From NCBI GenBank assembly GCA_021464245.1, contig JADCRB010000035.1, forward strand, positions 2,035,469 to 2,099,468: a stretch of 64,000 nt of DNA, written 5' to 3'. Of the stretch, positions 10,822 to 20,897 are shown piece after piece. The stretch comes from Carallia brachiata. Taxonomy: Eukaryota > Streptophyta > Magnoliopsida > Malpighiales > Rhizophoraceae. A model generated the notes under the pieces. The model was not told where the DNA came from, did no database searches, and saw only the letters and a program-made list of their open reading frames with translations. The stretch's first letter is position 1, and every line of letters begins with the position of its first letter. A program made the position numbers and the translations under genes.

Positions 10822-13800
10822 ATGAAGACCTTACAGGTTTGTTCTTACATGCACACATGTTGGCCTGTGTGCCCCACGCATGCATTAACGTATCCCTTGT
10901 TTGCTTTGAACAAAGATACTTTTTGTTATATTCTAAGTGATCACTTTTCCTCGGCTTGTGAAACTTAGTTGCTTTTTGTTGCCTTCTATGTAGTCACTCT
11001 TCTCAGCTAATGTAGGAATGAAACCTCATATTTCAGGCAATGGATATCAGTAAATTTGTCCACCTGATTGACTTGACACTTGTATTTGTTGCTCATTTTG
11101 GAATTTTACTTGTACCTTTGATTTTTTTTTTTTTTCAGTGAACAACGTAGATGTTGTTTCATAATTGCTAAATATTGAAATCTACATTTAGAGACTTCAG
11201 ACCTGGATTTCAAAAGTTGTTATGTTGAATCATTGATTGCAGAGTGCACAAGAAATAGAGTCCTCAAATCAAGTTTCACAGGACTCCCAAAGTGACGAAC
11301 AGAACAATCACACATCCGAGGCCCCAGTAGCAGACTCTGGCTCTATATCTGCTTCAAGCAATGACAGCAGAAAGGTTTCTCGACAAGACATTGAACTTGT
11401 AAGAGAACCTCTTATTTTTGTTTGTTTATATATCTCTGTGTGTGTGTGTGTATGTGTGTGTGCGTACACAAATGTTAATAAATGCAAATATGTGTGTGCA
11501 TGTATGTATATCAAGACATGTCTTTTCACATTTCTCTGTCAAGTTTTGCTGTTTCTCCTGAACCTTGTTACTGGGGTGTTTTTTTTTATCCTAAGAACAG
11601 CTCTAATCCATTCTCTTTTTCCCTGCCAATGAAAATTTTGTTAATGCTTGTTTCAGGTGCAGAATTTGATAGAGCGGTGCCTACAGTTGTATATGAATAG
11701 AGATGAGGTGGTGAAAACGCTCTTAAATCGCGCAAGGATAGATCCTGGATTTACAACATTAGGTAGATTGCTTCAGAAATCTGTTAGTCTTTCGGTGTCA
11801 AAGAATGGTTGCTTGTACAGAATTTTTTGATGTAAAATCTTCGGGTTTCTAATATCAACTGAAATGTTGCGAATTGAATGCGGCAACAGAACATGTTTCT
11901 ATACCAAAATGGAAATCTTGCTATTTAAAAATGTCATCAAATTTTTCAGTCAGGTTGAACCATAAAGTAAGAAATAATTAATCTTACAATGGCATTTGGT
12001 CAATATTTCCTTTTTTTCTATTTTCAAAATTCAAGCAAGAGCTGGTGACCATATGGATAATTATTTCTTTATTAATTGAAGACGATTCTTATTCTGGTAT
12101 TACGACTTATAATTCCTTCTTGCTTCAGTATGGCAGAAACTGGAAGAGGAAAATGCTGATTTCTTCAGGGCATATTATGTAAGGTTAAAATTGAAGAAAC
12201 AAATCCTATTATTTAATCACTTGCTTGAGCATCAATATCATTTGATGAAGTATCCAGTACCTCCAAAGGTTCCTTTGGGCCCCATACAAAATGGGATCCA
12301 TCCTGTTCCTGGTAAGTTTAATTTTCAAGTGTACCAAGTTCTACCTTTCTAGCAATTTCGATCTGCTAGATGCTTTTTCCTGGCATTGCCATTGTCATTT
12401 ACAGTGTGTTTGGATTGTTGATGAGAAAAGAAAATGCAAGAAAATTCACAAACTAATGCACATTTCATTGTTTTGGCACTATTGAAAAATAGTGGGAAAG
12501 TAATGGCAGGTGTTAGAAAAATTTGAAACCAAAACAAATTTGAAACCAACTGAAAAAAAAAAAAAAAATCTATTGAGGCAAAATGACTAAAATACCCTTA
12601 ATCTATCCAATTAGTTGTAGGGGTAATTTTGTAATTTTAACCAACTATTCATTTATTTGTTGTAATTTCATCTACACATTTTTCTTTCTCACTACTTTCT
12701 CATATAATTTAAGTACAAAATTTTACTTTCTCATCATTTTTTTTACAACTCTCTTTCTCACAATTTTCTTTCTCACCAAAATCTCACAATCCAAACAAAC
12801 CATTAGTTCAAAATATTGCAAGTAATGGGTATTATCAAGTGCTTGAAAGTTCCATGACAGAATTTTTTATATAAATGCAGCATTTGGTATAGCATTGTAC
12901 GACTATTAAGCACCACTTGTTTGCAGTGCAGTTAACAATTTGCCTATGGGATACCCTGTGTTACAACAACTGCCAATGGCACCTTTGGGGCAACCCCATC
13001 TCAACTCCATGAGTTGTGGAATATCAAGCTGTCATGTGGTTAATGGAGTCCCTGCACCAGCGAATTTTCATCCCATTAGAATGAACTCTGGGAATGAGTA
13101 AGGAAGTTTTCATCTTCCCTCACTCTTGTTAGATCATCAACTTGCAGGTCATATTTCTTTAAAGTGTGTAAAAATCTTTCTAAATGTTTCCTATGAGATG
13201 GTCATGTGGATTTAATTTGTGCATATTTCTGTTTGCATTCACATTTAAGGTTTAAATAAAGAGCAATTTTAGTTGCCTTTCCATTTTGTATGTTTGTTTG
13301 AAGTTGTGATTGCATATAGTTGTACTTGAAATGTTTTTACGTAAAAATGAGAAGGTTATGATGCATGGAAAAGATTCTGTGTGTGAACTAATTCTTCTGA
13401 GCAAGTGATGTTGGCACCAAAAATATATCTGTTTTGTTTGAGTGATTGTACTTTATGTATTGTATTCTGCTATTACAATATTTTTGCAATTATCAAGACA
13501 GTATTATTGTGAAATCTAGAACAAAAAATTCTCCTGCTATACATAGTCATTGGATTCACTGAAACGTAAATGTAATGGGAGTTGCAAAATTTCCCTGTAG
13601 CATGGTGATGGAAAACAGTGCACCTGATGTAGCTCCGATTGTTCTGCCAAGCAATGGTATGCCATCCATGTCAGAAATGCCTGTGAGTCCTACATCAGTG
13701 GCATCTAGTGGCCATTTTCTGTTCACTGCACCAGACATGTCTGGAATGGGAATAGATGCATCAGTACTGGATACAGCATTTACGTCTGAAGTGGCAAATT

Positions 13801-14727
13801 CAGTAGGTTTGCAGCTTGGTCAGGATGCTGGCACTGCAAATTCAAGAGATTCACTCAGATCATTGGATCAGATTCAGTGGAATTTTAGTCTTTCAGATTT
13901 GACAGCAGATTTGTCTAACTTGGGAGGTAAGTTTCTTGGGGAATTTTAGGTGGCAACTCAGGAGTGCTTTGTTTTAGGTTTGAAAATAAACTGCTATTGT
14001 GAGTAGAAAATTCCTGTTCAAAGAGCCTCATCTAAAAATTCTTGATAGTAGCATCCAAAGTACCGCTGAATCATAATTGCTTGGAAATAGTTGGTAGATC
14101 TAGTTCATCTGGCTATAGGTCTTGCTGCTGCCACTTCCCAGAGCTGGAAAAAAAAAAAAAAATTCAAACATTTGAAGCCATTCTAGTATATGTTATGCCT
14201 CTGCATGTTATGCTTCCACATTGTTTTGATTAATTGGTTTGCCTTTGAAATGTTGCTTTTGCAGACTTGGGAGCCCTAGGAAACTATCCTGGTTCCCCTT
14301 TTCTGTCTTCAGACTCTCCTGAGCAAGAAGACATAGGTAATGGGGAATGAAACTGCTTTTTGATTGAATGATTTATCTTATGGTAATGTGGTCCAACATG
14401 TATGTGATTATCTTATGGATATCTTCGTATCTAATCTGAAATGATATAATGAAAGAACACGTGCCAAAATTTCCAAACACTTCTCTGTTGGCATTTAGAA
14501 AAAAATATGGCAATGTCTTGGCATTGCATTATGTGAGAGATTCCATGATGTATGATGTGTTCATGCAAAATTATTTCTTTTATTACCTCCAGTTCAAACT
14601 GAAAATTTCATCTTTATACATTGGTCATTGCTAATGCTTTTAGAATTGTCGTGCAACAGTGGAGGAGTTTTTTGTTGATGCCATCCCCGGGCCACAGAGC
14701 TCCCAGTCAGATGAAGAGAAATCGTAG
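10822..14727 (+). CDS. Plant-specific protein of the PF09713 (A_thal_3526 / TIGR01589) family
   Basis: Eight coding exons close in phase: 10822-10836, 11243-11398, 11657-11762, 12129-12311, 12932-13097, 13601-13926, 14265-14336 and 14660-14727, giving 363 aa. The first coding exon encodes only MKTLQ. Residues 6-57 are a Ser/Asn/Gln-rich, acidic leader. Residues about 58-115 form the family's signature domain (VQNLIERCLQLYMNRDEVV, then TTLVWQKLEEENADFFRAYY), predicted to be helical. The rest is low-complexity, Met/Pro/Ser-rich sequence (LPMGYPVLQQLPMAPLG) with a conserved-looking C-terminal part (WNFSLSDLTADLSNLGDLG). The molecular function of the family is unknown. A 401-bp MITE sits in the intron between exons 4 and 5. 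The start was chosen because MKTLQ splices in frame with exon 2; upstream ATGs are short uORFs. Confidence 0.88.
12402..12802. mobile_element. Tourist-like (PIF/Harbinger) MITE in an intron
   Basis: A 401-bp insert flanked by TTA at 12399-12401 and 12803-12805. The terminal inverted repeats are CAGTGTGTTTGGATTG at the left and, read on the other strand, TGGTTTGTTTGGATTG at the right. The inner TIR continues as GAGAAA-rich sequence. A 3-bp TWA duplication and GTTTGG-type ends are typical of PIF/Harbinger MITEs. It lies wholly within an intron of the PF09713-family gene. Confidence 0.75.
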
Positions 14728-15110
14728 CCTGAGGCGAGATACTTTACTTTCCAGAACTTTTAGGGTAGACAATATTTAGATGAATAAATCAAGAATCTCT
14801 CATATACTTTTTAGGGACCTAGTTCTTTATCATCAGCAAGCAGTAAGTTTAAGTCATATAATGACATAGTTTTGATCTGTACTATCATGCTAATGGAAGG
14901 TAATGATGTTGTTTTTTTTTCCTTTTTTGGTTATTTTTTAATTAAGCCATAATAACTAGACTTGTAACTTTTTCACATTCGTTCTCCTCGTGTTATCAAG
15001 ATGGAATTTTAGGTTCGCTAATCTGCATTGTCGGTTTTGGATACGTTGGTGCCAAATTGGCCACCCTACCAATTTTGGCAGAAGAAGTCAGAAATGTTGA
15101 TTAAATCATT
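14728..15110. other. 3' UTR and downstream region of the PF09713-family gene
   Basis: AT-rich sequence after the TAG stop. AATAAA-like words occur soon after (GAATAAATC near 14782). No other feature was seen. Confidence 0.45.
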
Positions 15111-15235
15111 TGCATACTGGTATAGGTAAACCCTCTCCCCTACGGAAGTCCTCTCGTTTTTCTTGGTTTTTGTTGTTTTGGGGGGTTGTCCCGGGCCCCG
15201 CATGCGGGAGGTGGGGGGCGGGGGTGGTGTGGTGG

Positions 15236-15277
15236 GGGTGGGTGTGGGTGTGGGTGTGGGTGTGGGTGTGGGTGTGG
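15236..15277. repeat. (GGTGTG)n G-rich minisatellite
   Basis: About six tandem copies of GGTGTG/TGTGGG lie within a longer G-only/T region (15181-15310). Repeated GGG runs on one strand give strong G-quadruplex potential. Open frames across it (Gly/Val/Trp-rich) are repeat artefacts. Confidence 0.85.
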
Positions 15278-15420
15278 GGAGGGGGCGTGGAGAGGAGGTG
15301 GGTTGGGGGTGGTGTAGTTTGGCACAGGAAAAAGAGGCCCTACATTCTGTAACTAAATGATCCCTAATTTAAGCGAGCCAGCGGTCGGCAGTGAACTCCA
15401 ACATTTAAACCGTTTGGTTC

Positions 15421-15571
15421 AGCGTTTGGGAGCAGATGGGAAACTCCGTTGCCCCCAAACGCTGCATTAAGGTATTTGCCTTAAAAACTTTTGTAGCATT
15501 TGCGAGCAGATGGTACCATACAAAGCCCCTCGCAAACGCTGCTTTCAACATCTCTGAATTCAGAGATGTTG
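15421..15571. repeat. Two related hairpins and a 26-bp perfect palindrome
   Basis: The first inverted repeat pairs AGCGTTTGGG (15421-15430) with CCCAAACGCT (15454-15463). The second pairs AGCATTTGCGAG (15495-15506) with CTCGCAAACGCT (15529-15540), and both loops begin GAGCAGATGG or nearly so. Immediately afterwards 15546-15571 is a perfect palindrome centred on GAATTC (CAACATCTCT on its left). The block may be the end of a MITE or foldback element. Confidence 0.7.
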
Positions 15572-15599
15572 GAGCATTGGCTTCGTTTTTTCACCATTA

Positions 15600-17080
15600 C
15601 ATTTGCACCTATAATTATTTCCAATAATTTCTGTTAATAATTTCCCTCAAATGCCTTTATGACAGGCTTGGTCTCCCGGGCCTTGACAACAGTGAAAAAT
15701 GCGAAGGATTTACCCAGAAGTCAAAAGGCACTACTACTGCTATTAATTTTTTTTTTTATAAATAAAGTGGATGGCACTATTATCATTGTAGACTCTTCAG
15801 CTGCAATTTTTTCGAAGATAAATAGAATTTGGAATATACAACTAAGTTATTAAAAAATAGTAATATCTAAAAATAACAACAATATTATTGCTAAGAAGCT
15901 TTACCATAAAATAATGGAAATATAAACATATGAATAATTTATGTCCAAAATAGTCATTTTCAGTTTTATTAATAATATTTATCCACTAGTTTTACCAAAA
16001 TATATATCTGCTATCATTGCTGGTGCAATAAGATAACGAATCGCAAAGCATCAAAAAAAAAAAAAAAAAAGAAGACTACAAATTGCATATTTTGATGCAT
16101 GCTGTGAAAGGGAGATAATATGATATTATTAGGAAACACCATATATATTGATTTATGTACATCTCACGTTGTACTTAGAATTTTAAAAAATAATACTTAT
16201 AGATAGTGATTAAATATTAATTTTTTTAATTTGAATGACTAAATTAAAAGTTTAGTTCAAATTTAGAACTAAATTAAAATTTTTAATTAAATTTAGAGCT
16301 TTAATTATAATTTAAATAAAATTTAGGGTTAAATTATAATTTATAAATTTTAGTCTGGTTTGAACCGATTTTACTGGTCTAATTTTTATCAATTTTAACT
16401 GGTTTTTACTGGTCTGAATTTCTGTTGAAAATAGTTATGAACCAAACCCTTAATCAGTCATTGATTAAACTGTTCTAACCAGTCAGTCAGGTCCAATTTT
16501 TTCAACAATAGTTTCAGTAGCCTAACAATCCAATTTAGATTTTGGCGGAGACCTAAGAGTTGTAATATTAAATATAATTTTTTTTGTCAAAAAGAAGGTG
16601 TTTATTAGTTATAGTACTTGTGATTTAAAATTGAGTTATTGTATCATTTTGTCCTCATATAATTATCTTATATATTAAATTTATTATTCAAGTATTATTA
16701 ATTTTAAATGAATTTCTCTTAACCTAATTTTATTTTTAATAAATTTAAAATTTAACGCATTCAATATAAATCACTTTTTCATTTTCATTGAGAGTAGGTG
16801 TCAATGAAAAAACTTAAACTCGAATTAGTACGAAGGAACATACACTAAACCACCACTAAAGGTGGTGTACGATTCAAACCCGGGTCAATAGTGTATATTT
16901 TTATTAGTACTTGTTTTTTTTTGTCTTTTTGAAAGACAAATATCCAGAGACGTGGCCCAATTGTTCGCCTAATGTTTCCAGTTTCTCGTGCCTAAAAAAT
17001 GCATGAGTTTCGCAGAAGTCTAAAGTAAAAAACGCGTAAGGCGAATGTATGCGAAAAATGAATGACTCGTCGCCATCTAG
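15600..17080. other. Intergenic, repeat-derived, no gene seen
   Basis: AT-rich. At about 16340-16520 there is an AACCGATTTTACTGGT / GAACCAAACC-type repeat resembling the CCGGTT-rich element at 47.3 kb but more decayed. Around 16850-16890 a short inverted CCACCACTAAAGGTGGTG is followed by GATTCAAACCCGGGTC, like a tRNA-type box B, possibly a SINE scrap. Confidence 0.4.

Positions 17081-17081
<1 letters not shown>

Positions 17082-17128
<47 letters not shown>
17082..17128. repeat. (TA)n microsatellite
   Basis: About 23 uninterrupted TA units. Confidence 0.97.
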
Positions 17129-17129
<1 letters not shown>

Positions 17130-17131
<2 letters not shown>

Positions 17132-18440
17132 CGTATCTGGAAAGTATTATAATAATTAAAACTGAAATTTTATTTTAAAAATTTAAAATTCTAATCTTAA
17201 AAAAATGTGTGAGTTTTATAAAAATAAAAAAATATTCTCATTATATAATCTATAATCCAATAATTTTTTAAATGAAAAAATAAAAAAAAACAATGTCATA
17301 ATACTTACTTCAAACAGAAAATGGCCGAAGATCATCTAAAGCTGTCTTCCCATTTCAAAATGGAAAACGAGTCTTCAAATGTGTCCCTTCAACACAATCA
17401 CAATGGACATGTTTTTGTGGAGGAATCAAGTTATCTAAAGCAAATATGAGGTCATTATCCTATAAACAGTATTTTTAAAGATATTTATAAGTAGTTAGGT
17501 GGGTCTTTGCTGGTTAGGAGGATGGTCGTAAGGAAAGGAGGTGAACTATGTTTGGTTTTTCAGGTCCAGGACCCTGGACGACTATAAAGCATGAACACGA
17601 ATACGGCGACACAGACATAACACGATACGAATGTAGCGATATGACAACTTTAAAAAAATTAGGATACGGGCACAATTCAGACACGGCTATATATATTCAT
17701 TTAACCTAAAACACTCTAAAACACCAATAGGAATTTTAACAAAAATACAAATATTGACGCTCATAAAAACAAGCAAAAACTTATTCAACTAAAATTCATG
17801 TTTTAAAGATTAAAGCTCAAGTCTTTCGTGGGCAGCCATTGTCCGACATGGCCAAAGGTAAAGTTTTAACTTTTAACTTTTTTTTTGTTATTTAAAATTA
17901 CAAAAATACCTAGACGTGTCTATGAAGTGTTTGACACTCTAAATTCCCGTGTCTGACACGCGTGTCTAATTTTTTTTTATTTTTTTACAGATACTTTTAG
18001 GCATGCCAATATGTGTCTGAGGCGTATCAACCACGAATTTGTGTCTGAAACGTGTCTGACACATGCCACTCCCTTAAATAGGCGTGTCCATGCTTCACTG
18101 TCAGACGATGAACCTAGGATTTGGAGTCAAGCCCAAGGTCTTCATAGATGGGCTTTGCTAATGTGTTGGGCCTTGGCTTTGTGGACTTTGGACCTAAGTC
18201 TAGTCCTTATCAAGTTCCAATTGAGTTTGGCACTCGAAAATGCCAATTTTATAGACGATTCTGATATCAATGAGTTAAAACGTTCAAGTTTTCTATGATG
18301 TACACGTGCATTTATATGGGACTAACAAAATATAGAAACACAAACATTCTCTGCCCAAAAAAATAAAAACAAGAAACAAAACATCTCCTATACAAAAAAC
18401 AAAAGAAACAACCATATCATTGCAAATCTTAACCACACGG
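17130..18440. other. Intergenic, decayed repeat DNA
   Basis: No gene was found. From about 17560 to 18090 the text is built of CGTGTCTGACACG-like words and their variants, an unclassified degenerate repeat. The remaining DNA is AT-rich. Confidence 0.4.
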
Positions 18441-18796
18441 AAGTATTAGAATATAACCACCTAAGGTGGTGGTTTAGTAGCAAATCCGCGTATTTCTACG
18501 CTGCGAGTCCTGAGTTCAAGCCTCACGGCTGCGCTCCCCCTAACTGAACCATGCTGGGGACCGTTTCAAGTGTAAGTAGTGATACGCAATGTTAGGAGCA
18601 GGCTCGCTCGCTTGAACTCCAGTGGCGAAGTCACGCTCGGCTTCACTGGTAGTCAGAAGGTGGGTCGGCCCCTTTGGAGTTGTTGAATGGGGCTTTAACA
18701 AAAGAGGATTATCCCGACTCCAGCCCAAAGATCCAATAACTGAAATGCCTAATAGATTTTTTTTTTTCTTGATCAAAAATAAGTATTAGAATATAA
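18441..18796 (+). mobile_element. SINE with perfect 16-bp target-site duplications
   Basis: AAGTATTAGAATATAA occurs at 18441-18456 and 18781-18796, enclosing a 324-bp element. The 5' end has tRNA-like RNA polymerase III promoter blocks. A box A-like TAGTAGCAAATCCG lies near 18474-18487, and a box B-like GAGTTCAAGCC at 18512-18522. The 3' end is T-rich (18757-18770) followed by GATCAAAAAT. It has no coding capacity and would be mobilised by LINE enzymes. An older relative lies at 1.7 kb. Confidence 0.85.
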
Positions 18797-18880
18797 TGAA
18801 TTAAAATAATCCAAATAAAAACCATAAGATTTAGTTAAGTAGTAGGTGATTTGCTCTACTTTTGAATATTGTGACCAGTA

Positions 18881-19714
18881 TTAAGGGTGTACACGAGTTT
18901 GATTAGAGTGGATTAATCTTTATATTCAAATTAAGTCGTTAGTGGTGATTTAAAGAATTTCAAAATTATATCCAAATCGTGAAACCAACTGAATTGCCTT
19001 TGACAATTGCAGGTTAATTTGGTCAGTTTGGCAGTTTGAACTATAATTTGGAGAATAATTTTTTTCATTAACGTAAATATAATAAATCATAAGTTATGAA
19101 AAACTTGAAGGTAAGATATTGATTATTTTTCTTTAGTAGACCTTAACAATAGGATACACATTAATAGTGAAATAAAATATGCTAGATAGTGCTTTAGTCC
19201 TCTGGTATTATTGAATCTACAAAACTGATGATTATTTTAAATACTTGAGTAGAAAGTAAAAATTTATAAAAATCAATGTGTTAAGAACCTTTTATCAAAT
19301 TGGACAAATGGTGTTTAGTTTTTACAGTAACTAATGCTTGAATGTTCTTCTAAATTCACGTCTAGTGTAGTATAATCATAAAAGAATTTGAACGTTTAGT
19401 CCTTAAATTTCTTATAATGTCTCCCACAATGTTTATACGAACAAATGCATCTAAAAAAAATGAAAAAAAAAAAGAATCATCCTACCAGTCAAAGTATTTG
19501 ATTTTTTCATGTGATCTATCCTTCTAAAAATATATTTTTAGTTTTAATTCTATATGGCAGTCATTTAATTTTGGCAGTTTAAATTTCAAAAACTTCAAGT
19601 AAATCGTAGAGTGTTGTTTTCTAGAATTATAAATCATAATCAATCTATTTTCGGTTTGGTTTTAGTCAGGTTAGTTTGGTTAGACGGATTAAGTAGTGTT
19701 ATGTACACCCTTAA
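18881..19714. mobile_element. Non-autonomous element with 13-bp perfect TIRs
   Basis: TTAAGGGTGTACA at 18881-18893 is the exact reverse complement of TGTACACCCTTAA at 19702-19714. The 834-bp interior is AT-rich and non-coding. Flanking sequence shows no clean 8-bp duplication. The outermost TTAA could itself be the target site, so the superfamily (hAT, piggyBac-like or other) is undecided. Confidence 0.65.
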
Positions 19715-20099
19715 CCTAGCACTCTTCTCCAATTGATTGGATCAAACGCGTTCCTGGACTTGCAAGAAAGAGATATAGTCTTAAGTGGCACCTAAATATA
19801 AATGAGTTATAAGTAAAGTTAGTTCTAAATCTTTATACATTTTTTTCAATTAGATCTTAAATGTTTTTCTTTTTAATTTTTGCAATTGAGTCTTATAACT
19901 TGAAATCCCATTCTAAGTGAGACCATTTTCTTTGGGGACGGAAAATTGTTAGAACATTAAACATATACATTGACTAAACGAAAAACGTAAGAAGAAAATC
20001 TAAAGGAAACACATATTTCCTTTCAAAACCCTCTTTCCCAAATCCCCAAAACACATAGAACCCAATTTTCAAAATTTTTGCTCTCCATTTTGCAAATAG
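19715..20099. other. Intergenic, no gene seen
   Basis: AT-rich sequence between two MITEs. No recognisable feature. Confidence 0.45.
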
Positions 20100-20107
20100 A
20101 TGGTTGC

Positions 20108-20290
20108 AAGGGGTGTTAAAAAACCCGAAAATTTTAGTTGATCGAAAAAATCGAACCAAACTCAACTTAATTTTCAGTAACCAAACTAATTTTATATTCA
20201 GTTAATCGAATCGAACAAAAATCGAAATTTTCAGTTTAGTTTCAGTTTTTAATATTAAAAAACTATAATTAACCAAACCGAACCAAAAAA

Positions 20291-20331
<41 letters not shown>

Positions 20332-20677
20332 TTCATAATAGAAAAAATATTTTTAATATAATAATTGTTAATAAATAACTGTTAATAAAATATTATTACG
20401 TCTCAAATAATTACTTATTTATTTTTGAGATATAGTGATATGTATAATTTTTAAAAATATATATAATTCAAATTTTTTTTTTTTACATTTAGCTTATAAT
20501 TTGAAATTTTTTTGTCATTAAATTCAATTAATCAAACAGTTAACTGAAACCGAACTGAAATTTTCAGTTAACTATATATTTAGATGAGGAACAGTTTTCA
20601 ATTTGCATAATCGAAAATTTTAGTTCAGGAACAGTTATGAGAATTCAATTTAGTTAACCAAACTGTCAACACCCCTA
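20108..20677. mobile_element. hAT-like MITE with 8-bp TSD
   Basis: ATGGTTGC is duplicated at 20100-20107 and 20678-20685. The ends are AAGGGGTGTTAAAA at the left and, read inward on the other strand, TAGGGGTGTTGACA at the right. An 8-bp TSD with A/GGGGTG termini fits hAT non-autonomous elements. The interior has AACCGAACC-type words and a (TA)n run at 20294-20323. Confidence 0.82.
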
Positions 20678-20897
20678 ATGGTTGCTATATCTCTCATTGG
20701 TTAGCCGATTTATGTTGTATGTTGATGGCAGTACGTGCAAGCATAGCTTCAAATCCTTCAGTATGTTATATATTTTTTTTCAAGTAATGAAAAAAGACAT
20801 CAAAAATTTTATGTAGTGCTTTTTTTTGTTGTTTTTTTTTTAATCTTGGAAACATTGTAAAGGAGATTAAAAAGATAAATAAAAAGTTGATGTCTTG

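Noticed and set aside
17560..18090. Repeated CGTGTCTGACACG-like words
   Set aside because: Looks like a degenerate dispersed repeat, but no ends, TSD or coding part could be defined, so no element is claimed.
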